From NCBI RefSeq assembly GCF_947503415.1, contig NZ_CANNDS010000001.1, positions 2,018,501 through 2,082,500 of the forward strand: a DNA stretch of 64,000 nucleotides, in the 5' to 3' direction. The notes beneath the pieces are model-generated. The model saw nothing but the letters and a program-made list of their open reading frames with translations, made no database searches and was not told the origin of the DNA. Below, one piece after another: positions 26,178 to 34,800 of the stretch. Origin of the DNA: an uncultured Tateyamaria sp. GTDB lineage: Bacteria > Pseudomonadota > Alphaproteobacteria > Rhodobacterales > Rhodobacteraceae. The first letter of the stretch is position 1, and each line of letters begins with the position of its first letter. A program made the position numbers and the translations under genes.

Positions 26178-27350
26178 TCAAAGCCGACCCAGCAACGCGG
26201 GCGTCGGCCAAGCGTCTGCTGGCAGGCCCAGACGCGTCTGTTCCGCCTGCACTGCGGCGCGTGTGCCTGCCCCCAGAATGCCGTCGATCTTGCCCACGTC
26301 ATGACCACGCGCCTGCAATTTGCGCTGCAATTGCTTCATCTGATCCGGACCAAGCCCCGCATCCGGTGTGCCCGCGTCATAGACCTGCGCCCCATCCAGC
26401 CGCGTTGCGAAATAGGCGGCTGTCAGCACATAGGTGAAGGACTGGTTCCATTCGAAATACACATCGAAATTCGGGTAGGCGAGGAACGCTGGCCCCTTGT
26501 GCCCTTGTGGCAGGATCAGAGAAGCGGGCAGGTTTGTCAGCGACCCGCTGCGCGCACGGACGCCCATTGCTTGCCATTCTGCGATGGAGCGGGGTTTGCC
26601 AACCCCACTCTGGCTCCAATCCATCCGGCTTGGCACGGTGACCTCTTGCAGCCACGGTTGACCTGCGCGCCAGCCGAAATGTTGCAGCATCTTGCCGCCG
26701 GACAGGAGCGCGTCCGGGGCGGATGACTTAAGCCGCACAGCGCCGTCGCCGTCGCCATCAACACCATTCTCTATGATGTCGGCGGGCAGCATTTGGACCA
26801 TGCCGATCTCTCCCGCCCATGCGCCCGTGGTGCGTTGCGGGTCAAAGTTGCCGTCGGCGAACAGTTGCATGGCGGCAAAGACCTGTGGGCGAAACAGGTC
26901 CGGCCTGCGGCAATCATGGGCCAGTGTCGCCAATGCGTTGGCCGTGTTGAAGTCACCCTGAAATGCCCCGTAATCCGTCTCGAACGCCCAAAATGCCAAG
27001 AGCACGTGACGATCCACACCATACTCGCGTTCGACGCGGTCAAAGATGCCGTCCCATTGCTGCGCCTTCGCCCGCCCTGCATTGATGCGGTTTTGCGAGA
27101 TCAGACGCCGGGAGAAGTCGATGAACGGGCGTTGGAAGACGCCTTGGGCGCGGTCGGCGCGCAGGACGGCTGGGTCCTGGCGGACGGATGCGAGGAATTG
27201 GTCAGCCGTTGCCGGGGCGATGCCGCGCGCCACGGCTTCGGATTTCAACCCCGCCTTGAAGTTTGAGAAGCTGCCGCCGCATTCGGCCAGTGCAACCGTG
27301 GGTGCCATCGCCATGAAGGCCAGTGTCGCCGCGTGTTTCAGAATACCCAA
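26178..27350 (-). CDS. Lytic murein transglycosylase (MltB type)
   Basis: A 390-residue periplasmic enzyme. I start at a TTG (27350): GGAG lies seven bases upstream and the product then has a complete signal peptide ending TVALAE. The SLT_2 domain has LLAFWAFETDYGAFQGDFN with the catalytic Glu, and IGMVQMLPADIIENGVDGDGDG. A peptidoglycan-binding domain closes the protein (KLQARGHDVGKIDGILGAGT). It cleaves glycan strands to anhydromuropeptides. It overlaps the cobD stop by 13 bases. Confidence 0.87.
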   Translation of the reverse strand: MGILKHAATLAFMAMAPTVALAECGGSFSNFKAGLKSEAVARGIAPATADQFLASVRQDPAVLRADRAQGVFQRPFIDFSRRLISQNRINAGRAKAQQWDGIFDRVEREYGVDRHVLLAFWAFETDYGAFQGDFNTANALATLAHDCRRPDLFRPQVFAAMQLFADGNFDPQRTTGAWAGEIGMVQMLPADIIENGVDGDGDGAVRLKSSAPDALLSGGKMLQHFGWRAGQPWLQEVTVPSRMDWSQSGVGKPRSIAEWQAMGVRARSGSLTNLPASLILPQGHKGPAFLAYPNFDVYFEWNQSFTYVLTAAYFATRLDGAQVYDAGTPDAGLGPDQMKQLQRKLQARGHDVGKIDGILGAGTRAAVQAEQTRLGLPADAWPTPALLGRL

Positions 27351-28258
27351 AAGATCACTCCTACCAAACCAAGCAGGCCCACGGTCAGGCCCCAGGCTTT
27401 CCACACCATCGACAGTGCGGCGTCAATATCTGCAGGTCGCAGCTCTTGTTGCCCTGAGGCGTTGACCCATGCCAGATCCTCGACCTTGCCATGGTAGGAG
27501 CGGGGGCCGGCCAGAGCGATGTTCAGTGCGCGCGCCATGGCCGCTTCGGGCCATCCGGCGTTGGGGGACTTGTGCAGGCGCGCATCGTTGGAAATGTTGG
27601 GCCAGTCCCGGGCCACCCCGCCAATCGCTGCGAACAGTGCGCCGGTCAGGCGGGCTGGTATCCAGTTCAGGACGTCGTCAAGCCGCGCCGCTGCCCAGCC
27701 GAACGCAGCATGGCGGGGTGTCAGATAGCCGATCATGCTGTCAGCCGTATTGACCACCTTGTAGATGAGGATGCCGGGCACGCCCCCGATCAGAAACCAG
27801 AACGCAGGCGCGATGACGCCGTCGCTGAAATTCTCGGACAGGCTCTCGATGCCCGCGCGTGCCACCTGCGATGGCGACGACGCGCTGACATCCCGACTGA
27901 CGATCATCGCGACGGCCCGGCGCCCTTCATCAACGGATTGGCGCAGCCCGTGCGCAACTGCGGCGACATGCGACACAAGGGACCGATGCGCGAGGAGGAT
28001 TGCCGCCACGAGAAGCTCAATCACCCACCCAGCTTGTGCGATGGTCCAACCGATCAAGGCGGCGCCACCGACAAGCAGTGCCACGACCAGAACTCCCCGC
28101 GTGCGCGCGTTGGGGCCTGTGTTGAGATGCGTATCCAACCAGCCCACAGCGCGCCCCATCAGCACAGCGGGGTGGGGCAGGCGGGACCACAGCCACCGCG
28201 GCTCTCCAACCTGTGCGTCCAGCGCCATGGCGAGGGCAAGAACAAGTGCCGCGTTCAA
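27338..28258 (-). CDS. cobD: Adenosylcobinamide-phosphate synthase
   Basis: A 306-residue membrane enzyme (CobD/CbiB) that joins the aminopropanol phosphate arm to adenosylcobyric acid. Motifs are GEPRWLWSRLPHPAVLMGR, ARAGIESLSENFSDGVIAPAF and VNTADSMIGYLTPRHAAFGWAAARLDDVLNWIPAR. Its ATG overlaps the cobC stop by four bases, so the two steps of the aminopropanol arm are translated together. Confidence 0.95.
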   Translation of the reverse strand: MNAALVLALAMALDAQVGEPRWLWSRLPHPAVLMGRAVGWLDTHLNTGPNARTRGVLVVALLVGGAALIGWTIAQAGWVIELLVAAILLAHRSLVSHVAAVAHGLRQSVDEGRRAVAMIVSRDVSASSPSQVARAGIESLSENFSDGVIAPAFWFLIGGVPGILIYKVVNTADSMIGYLTPRHAAFGWAAARLDDVLNWIPARLTGALFAAIGGVARDWPNISNDARLHKSPNAGWPEAAMARALNIALAGPRSYHGKVEDLAWVNASGQQELRPADIDAALSMVWKAWGLTVGLLGLVGVIFWVF

Positions 28259-29193
28259 AGGGCGGCCTCGACCCGTGCCCAGTCTTTGGGATGGGGGAGC
28301 CCCAGACGCAGCCAGCGCGTGCTGTAGGGAAAGACCCGCGACCAGATGTGGTGTTGTGCCAAGCGGTCCTGCCAGGCCTGCGTATCATCCACGTCGTAAA
28401 GCCGGAACAGGGATGTCCCCCCAACGATGTTTGCGCCGCGATGTGCCATGAGCGCATCCAGTCGCTCAGCATCTGTCGCCAGCCGTGTCCGGGTGGCGTC
28501 GGCCCATTCTGCATCTTCCAGTGCTGTCGCTCCGACTTCCAATGCGACCCCCGATACGGGCCACGGTCCCAGCATGTCTGCCAGTCGTGCAATCAGTGCG
28601 GGGTCGCCTATGACGAACCCGAGCCGTAGACCTGCAAGTCCCCAAAATTTGCCAAAGCTCTTGAGCACAAGTGTGCCGGGCCGTGCCGCCAAGGTCATCA
28701 GGCTGTCCTGTTCGGCAACGTCGCAAAAGCTTTCGTCGATAATGGCGAGCGTTGTGTCGATGTCTGCTGATGCCCACATGCGCCCGTCGGGATTGTTCGG
28801 ATGCACCACGACACACGCATCTGCGGGACCCGAAGCACATACCTGCCAACCGTGATGTGCGAAGCTTGCCGCATGTTCATTGTAGGTTGGTGTCTGGATG
28901 CGCACCGCGCCGGGTTTTGCGAGCCTTGGAATCTGGGCAATGACGGCAGAGGCGCCGGGTGTCGCCAGAATGTCGGCTGAGGCGGGAACGTCCCAGAAGT
29001 GCCGCGCGGCGGCCACCAACCGCGCGCTTGCTGCAGCATCCGGCAATGCGGTCCAGGCATCTGTTGCGACTGTGGGGACGGGGTAGGGGACTGGATTGAT
29101 GCCGGTGGACAGATCGATCCAATCTGACCGGGTTCCTCCGTGCCGTACAGCGGCTGCATCAAGCCCACCCCCGTGATCTCGCTTTTGAAGCAA
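28255..29193 (-). CDS. cobC: Threonine-phosphate decarboxylase (CobC)
   Basis: A PLP-dependent fold type I enzyme of about 312 residues that supplies aminopropanol phosphate for B12. RDHGGGLDAAAVRHGG and WIDLSTGINP mark the N-terminus; the PLP Lys lies in LKSFGKFWGLAGLRLG, with NPNNPDGR-like HPNNPDGRMW upstream. I prefer a TTG at 29193, which has AGGGGG upstream; an ATG at 29235 is also possible. No cobalamin riboswitch was seen upstream. Confidence 0.87.
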   Translation of the reverse strand: MLQKRDHGGGLDAAAVRHGGTRSDWIDLSTGINPVPYPVPTVATDAWTALPDAAASARLVAAARHFWDVPASADILATPGASAVIAQIPRLAKPGAVRIQTPTYNEHAASFAHHGWQVCASGPADACVVVHPNNPDGRMWASADIDTTLAIIDESFCDVAEQDSLMTLAARPGTLVLKSFGKFWGLAGLRLGFVIGDPALIARLADMLGPWPVSGVALEVGATALEDAEWADATRTRLATDAERLDALMAHRGANIVGGTSLFRLYDVDDTQAWQDRLAQHHIWSRVFPYSTRWLRLGLPHPKDWARVEAAL

Positions 29194-29307
29194 AATGCAA
29201 GTCCCCCTTGCCGATTGTGGCCATTTCGGCGGCATTTGGCCCGCTCAAAGCGGAATGTCGCGCAGTTTTCAAGAGTACGCCGATCCGTTAACGAATAATG
29301 TGAATCA

Positions 29308-29322
29308 TTAACTGATTGTTAA
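29308..29322 (+). promoter_or_regulatory. Candidate CtrA-binding site (TTAA-N7-TTAA)
   Basis: TTAA CTGATTG TTAA matches the full CtrA consensus spacing. It lies 55 bp upstream of the receiver gene start and within the 184-bp divergent region shared with cobC. Additional TTAA half-sites are just upstream (for example at 29288-29291). CtrA controls motility and gene-transfer-agent genes in this family. Confidence 0.55.
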
Positions 29323-29377
29323 GACAATCTTGCCCAGTACTTAAAACGAGGGCCATGTTGGGTGGCTCGGAGTGACC

Positions 29378-29737
29378 ATGAACGTATTGATTGTAGAGAG
29401 TCGGCGTGAGCTTGGGGTGCTGTGGAAGCGGCATCTTGAGCGACAGGGTGCCGTTGTCTCCCTGGTCCAGGGGCAAGACGAGGCCGTTGAGCATCTGTCT
29501 GATCACGCGGCGGACATTATCGTCATGGACCTTGTTCTGGACGAGGGCAGCGCTTTGGCCGTCGCCGATTTTGCGAGCTATCGTCATCCTAACGCGCGGG
29601 TCATCTTTGTGACCGACACGACGTTCTTCTCGGACGGATCGATCTTCAACCATTCCAGCAATGCCTGCGCCTTTTTGCCAGCGGGCACGCCGCCAGAAGA
29701 CCTGGCGGCCATGGTCGAGCACTACGGGGTCAGCTGA
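29378..29737 (+). CDS. Stand-alone response-regulator receiver protein, degenerate
   Basis: A 119-residue CheY-like receiver with no output domain. MNVLIVESRRELG starts strand 1; Asp51 in IIVMDLVLDEG fits the phosphate acceptor and VIFVTDTT has the switch Thr. The usual acidic pair is reduced to a single Glu7 followed by Ser, and the conserved Lys is missing (AFLPAGTP instead of the usual LxKP). GGAG precedes the ATG at 29378. Phosphorylation may be weak or absent, so it could act as a binding decoy or scaffold. Confidence 0.8.
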   Translation: MNVLIVESRRELGVLWKRHLERQGAVVSLVQGQDEAVEHLSDHAADIIVMDLVLDEGSALAVADFASYRHPNARVIFVTDTTFFSDGSIFNHSSNACAFLPAGTPPEDLAAMVEHYGVS

Positions 29738-30713
29738 GCGCGTCGCGCCCGTGCGGCGCATCAAAGTCCAGAACCGGATTGATGGGCACGATTCTGTGCG
29801 GATTGATGCTTTCGTGGCTGTAGTGATAGTGGCGCACGATGTGATCCATGTTCACCGTCTCGGCCACGCCGGGCACCTGATACAGCTCGCGCGTAAAGGC
29901 CCAGAGGTGCGGGTAATCCATCAGCCGCTTGCGGTTGCACTTGAAGTGCAGGTGATAGACCGCATCGAACCGCACCAGTGTCGTCCAGAGCCGCCAGTCG
30001 GCCTCGGTCAGCCGGTTGCCCATCAGATAGCGTGCGCCTGACAGCCGGTCCTCGAGCCAATCCATCGTATCAAAGAGCGGATGAACCGCGTCGTCATACG
30101 CCTCTTGCGTGGTGGCGAAGCCGGACTTGTAAACGCCGTTGTTGAACGTGTCATAGATGCGGTCGTTCACCGGCTCCATGTCGCCACGCAAGTCTTCGGG
30201 CCAGTAATCGGCGGTGTTGCCAGTGATGTTGTCAAAGGCCGAATTGAACATGCGGATGATCTCGGAGCTTTCGTTGCTCACGATGGTTTCGCGGTGTTTG
30301 TCCCACAGGATCGGCACGGTCACGCGGCCCGAAAACTGGGGATCGGCCTTGGTATAGATGTCGCGGGCAAAGGGAAGATCATAGAGCGTGTCGCCGGTGG
30401 CACCCTTGTCATCTGTCTCAAACGTCCAACCCTCGGACAGCATGTCGGGGTGCACGGCAGAAAGGCTGATATGGTCCTCAAGCCCCTTGAGCTTGCGGAA
30501 GACCAGTGCGCGATGTGCCCATGGGCAAGCGTAGGAGACATAGAGATGATAGCGTCCGCTGTCGGCCTTGAACCCATCTGTACCCGAAGGACCGGCGCTG
30601 CCATCTGCAGTGATCCAGTTGCGGAACTTGGCCTGGCTGCGCTGGAACTTTCCACCGCTTTTTTTCGTGTCGTACCACTGGTCGTGCCAGATGCCGTCTA
30701 CCAAAAGGCCCAT
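29730..30713 (-). CDS. Glutathionyl-hydroquinone reductase (Xi-class GST)
   Basis: A 327-residue enzyme with a glutaredoxin-like N-terminal half and an all-helical C-terminal half. The active Cys is in YVSYACPWAHRAL (about residue 63), the hallmark of YqjG/EcmB proteins. PFARDIY, VPILWDK and SNESSEIIRMFN follow. It removes glutathione from glutathionyl-hydroquinones. It converges on the receiver gene with an eight-base overlap. Confidence 0.93.
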   Translation of the reverse strand: MGLLVDGIWHDQWYDTKKSGGKFQRSQAKFRNWITADGSAGPSGTDGFKADSGRYHLYVSYACPWAHRALVFRKLKGLEDHISLSAVHPDMLSEGWTFETDDKGATGDTLYDLPFARDIYTKADPQFSGRVTVPILWDKHRETIVSNESSEIIRMFNSAFDNITGNTADYWPEDLRGDMEPVNDRIYDTFNNGVYKSGFATTQEAYDDAVHPLFDTMDWLEDRLSGARYLMGNRLTEADWRLWTTLVRFDAVYHLHFKCNRKRLMDYPHLWAFTRELYQVPGVAETVNMDHIVRHYHYSHESINPHRIVPINPVLDFDAPHGRDALS

Positions 30714-30936
30714 GCCGCTTCTCCTGCTTGTGCTGGGTCAGATGTAGCGGTTGCGGATTTTCGCGCAACGCGCCTGTTGTGCGCATTGCGCCTGCGTTTG
30801 TGCACACACATATGAGAAAGACCGGAGTCACAGGAAAGCCACATTTCGAAAGACTCCTGCCATGTCATTGGAATTTAACTGGAACGACTCATTTGTCGGA
30901 CATCTTCTGCCGTGGGGACGGAAAGGAAAGACTGCC

Positions 30937-31290
30937 ATGTCGACATTCGTACCGAAGGAAGTGCAAGCGGGGCTGGATAGCGCGCGTCTGCAATCTTTGA
31001 AAGCTGCATCGCGCCTGCGCCTTGCCGCAGATGGGAACACATATCCTGTTCTGCGCATGTGGAAGACCGGGTTTTCGATGACCTCCGACGCTCCGCATAT
31101 GCGGGGATATGTGGACCTCTATGATGGGGCAATCCACCTGTTCCAATGCCTGATCGTGGCGTCCGACGAGGAGTTGGGCGAGATGCGGTACGAGTTCAAA
31201 CGGCTGACGGCGGTGGCGGAAAAACCCGCGCTGGATTTCGTCAGGGCCGAAGACGCCCCGGTGGCGTTGCTGACCCGCGAGGTGGACTGA
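30937..31290 (+). CDS. Conserved hypothetical protein
   Basis: A 117-residue soluble protein. It has a short helix (VQAGLDSARLQSLKAAS) and then a beta-rich part, LRLAADGNTYPVLRMWKTGFSM and HMRGYVDLYDGAIHLFQCLIV, ending with an acidic tail. The strand pattern is compatible with a small barrel such as PilZ, but the RxxxR motif is absent and I cannot assign it. AGGA before the ATG at 30937 decides the start against an upstream in-frame ATG at 30862. Confidence 0.65.
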   Translation: MSTFVPKEVQAGLDSARLQSLKAASRLRLAADGNTYPVLRMWKTGFSMTSDAPHMRGYVDLYDGAIHLFQCLIVASDEELGEMRYEFKRLTAVAEKPALDFVRAEDAPVALLTREVD

Positions 31291-31413
31291 GCGCAGCCGC
31301 GTTCACGCGGCGTGCGATGGAAGTGTCGGAGCGAGACTGAGTGTTCTCTGGAGGCGATGGACCGGTCATGGAGTGTTCAGATCGGTTAAGCGGCAACCGT
31401 CGCGGTTAAGGAA

Positions 31414-31686
31414 TTACGGGCCGGGTCCGAAACGGCCGGAGGTCTTCCAGAGGACGCCTGTTCCGACCAGACATCCAGCCACGAATTCAAACAATGCAAC
31501 GCGCCCGACGAGGGCGTTTATCCATACAAATCCCAAGAGCAGTCCCAGCAGCAATACGGTTCCCAGCGCGGTTTGGACCGCCGCCTTGTATTGCGCTTTC
31601 CAGCCGGTCCGATTGACTTTGACCATCAGGACGCCAATCGCCAGCGGAAAGGAGAGAAAGGCAAGCCAGACGAGGATGGCTGACAT
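31414..31686 (-). CDS. Putative small membrane protein
   Basis: A 90-residue hydrophobic protein with three likely membrane helices (residues 3-22, about 37-58 and 62-80). It starts MSAILVWLAFLSFPL. The ribosome-binding site is weak. A 205-codon open frame on the other strand is less convincing. Unknown function. Confidence 0.45.
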   Translation of the reverse strand: MSAILVWLAFLSFPLAIGVLMVKVNRTGWKAQYKAAVQTALGTVLLLGLLLGFVWINALVGRVALFEFVAGCLVGTGVLWKTSGRFGPGP

Positions 31687-31872
31687 TGGTGGTTCCGTGC
31701 GTGCCGCCGTTGAGCGGACTGGTTATGTGACCACGTTTAAGGTGGCGGATATGGCTCCGGAAGGGCATCCCGGTTATGGCAAGTGGGGCGCGTGCCCAGC
31801 AGACAAATCCGCCGGATCACGAAAGTTGCGCCCCGCCGGGACTTGGCGAGGCGCGTGTTCCTTGCGTTCAGA

Positions 31873-34800
31873 TCAGCCGAGCAAGATGTCGTTCGGAGAT
31901 GTATCAAGGCCGATGATCAACGGGTCGTGGTCTGACGCGGCAAACTGGCTGCCTTCGAAGAAGTTCGGATTGTTGAACGCCGAATTGTAGTTGAGCAGGT
32001 CCGGTTCATCGGCGTTGATATGCCACTCTGCCGCGCCGGTGATCATGCCGAGCATATCGCCAGATGCGATGGCGTGATCCAACGCGCCCCGTTGGCCGTC
32101 AAAGACAAAGCTGTATGCTTCGTCCTGGCCGATGAATTCGTCGATCAGATCGACAAGGTCGGGGTCGTCCGTCAGCGTCTGGACAGGATCCTCCTGCGCA
32201 TAGGCGTTGAGATCACCCATGATGATGAAGTTCGTGACGCCACCGCCCATGTAGTCGTTTTCGATCCACGTCTGCACTTCGGCGGCCGCGTCTGCGCGAA
32301 CCTGGTTCCAGAAGCCCTGGCCGTCGCCCTGATCATAGTTGGGATCGTTGATGAGCGCGTCGATATCGGCCTGCGTGATGTCCGTGCCGCCACCATCGAG
32401 GTAGTCCTGTGCGGCCTCGACCAGCCCGTCCAGCCCGCTTGGACCTTTGGACTTGAAGTGGTTCGATACGATTGTGAACGTCTCACCGGTTTCATTGTCC
32501 TCGAAAGTGGCCGCAACAGCGGGACGGTTCCTTTGGAAATCACCGACCTGGTCTCCCGTTGGCACCACCGCGTTCAGCACTTCGGCCAAGGCAAAGGTTG
32601 TGGCCGCAGAGCTTTCTTCGAACGCAAGGAAGTCAGACCCCACGACCGACACCGCGTTGGCGTCATAGACAATGCCGGTGGTGATCGCGTCGGTGCCGAT
32701 AAAGCCCGCATCGGTCGTCGGATCGACAAACGCGTAGTCTGCGCCTGATCCAGTGAGGGCCGCTTCGTCGTTCAGTGCCCCGACGAGTGTGGCAATGGCC
32801 GAGTCCGCGCCAAAGCCCCCATTCTCGATCTCTTGCAGGGCAAAAACCTCGGCCCCCGTACCGGTCATGGCTTCGACCAGTTTTTCGGTTTGGCGTTCCA
32901 GATCGCCCTCGGAGGCGGCGCCGCGTGGGTTGAGGTCGTTGGGCCCCGAACCGCCATCACCGACCAGAGTGGAGAAGTAGTTCAGCACGTTGACCGATGC
33001 GATCTGGATGTCGCCCCCGACATCCGGCGCTGTCTGTTCGCGCGCGCCGGAATTGGTGCTTTCGTCGATGTTCAGCGTGCCTTCGACCAGCATCCGGTAC
33101 TCGCCAAAGCCAAAGGTCATGATCCCCGTGGTTGGTCCGTCGATCTCCGCCCCGAGCCGGAGCGTGGGTCCGGTTTCGGTGAAGGTATCGCCCGCATCAA
33201 GGAAGCCATTGCCATTGTCGCCGGGCGACGTGTTGGGGATGTACTGGAATTCGTCGGCGTTTTGCGCAGAATTCCCGTCATCGATCAGCAGCCGGTTGTT
33301 GGCATTCTCTTCCGCCAGTGCTGCGACATCGGCGGCTTCGGTCTGGGCATCGAAAAGCTGGGTTGGTTGTGTCTGTATGCCGGCCGACACGGTGATTTCG
33401 CCAAAGCGGTCGAGATTGAAATTCTCGATCACCGTGATGTTTTCCCCATCAATCCCGCTGTCGAGGGAGAAGCGCATGCCTTCGATCGCCTCGAAGTTCT
33501 GTGCCGCGCCGCTGAGCAGAACGGTGGCTGCCGTTGGCAGGTCGTTGCCCGATGAGACAACGCGGACCGTGTCCTGACCCAATTGCGTGGTGCCAAAGAA
33601 TTCGTCGACCACACCGCGCACGACAACCAGATCGCCGACCTGTGGCTGGTTCGTCCCACCCGTGAAGACAAAGATACCTTCGGATGTCTGCGCATCGGCG
33701 TCATTGTCGGCGTCCTCTTCCTGCAGGAAATATCCGTCCGATGTGACGTAGGTGACGATTGCCTCGACCGTGACAACTTGATCGACCAGTTCGCTTTCCG
33801 CGCCATCGCCCTGAATGTCCGAGATCAGAACCCGGTCATCATCATCCAGCACCACGACAGAGGCGCTGTCCGTGGTGATATCGCCGCCCACGGGGTTGGC
33901 GAGGGTGACGGTGAAGGTTTCATCGTCTTCGATCACGGTGTCGCCCGTCACTGCAAAGGTCACCGTGGCGCAGGTTTGACCGGCGGCAAACTGAACCGTT
34001 CCCGCGGGAGGCACCCCACCGAAATCGGCGGCATCGACGTCACCACCAATGGCGAAATCAACGCTTCCTGCTTCGGACACATCGCCGTCGCGGGTAATCT
34101 CGAACGTGACTTCGGTGACGCCATCGTCGCCCTCGAACACATCGCCGCTGTCGGTCGAGACGGCATAGGTCGGTGGCTCCGGCTCTCCGACGCCGCCTTC
34201 GCCCGCGCCTTCGATCACGATGTTCTGGAAGGCGAACGCCTCGGACCCGCCATCAGTGTTGGCGGTGAATGTCAGGTTCAGGGTCGCGCCGGTGCCCTCG
34301 ATCGTAGCGCTGAGCGTTTGCAGGACGTTGGAGAGAACCTCACCCGACCCCGACAGGGTCAGCGGGTCGTCGAGGGACACAACACTGCCACCGGCAAGCG
34401 TGTAGTCAAGCGTTGCCGTATCGTCCGTGACGAAGTCAAACAACGACATCTCGGTGCCGCCATCGATGTTGTAGGTAAAGCTGAAACTGTCCGTGCCTTC
34501 GAAGTCACCCATCGCTCCGGCGTCGAGCGACAGTATCAAGTCGGTGAACCCGGAGATATCAAAAGCCCATGTCGCCGACACCGGACCGGTTGTGTCGCCG
34601 TTGACGGTATCGGTGGCGCCAAAAAACGGGTCTGTGTTGCCGTCGCTGTCGATGATGCCAAGGCTGTCACCGGGGAAGGTGGCGGCGCTGTCGTCAATCA
34701 GGCTGAAGGGTATTGATGCGCTTGTGCCGACTTGGAAGACGCCAAATCCGTCGCCCGCGCTTGAGAAAACCGGGGCGTTGTTGGTGAACGAAATCAGGTT

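Noticed and set aside
29236-29377. Cobalamin riboswitch upstream of cobC
   Set aside because: No B12-box-like conserved core could be found by eye; the region is explained better by promoter elements and the TTAA-N7-TTAA site.
31373-31990. 205-codon plus-strand frame
   Set aside because: No ribosome-binding site or domain; overlaps the end of the nuclease gene and the small membrane protein.
32020-34716. Plus-strand frames of 242, 240 and 377 codons
   Set aside because: Antisense to the RTX nuclease, whose catalytic motifs and domain order are clear.
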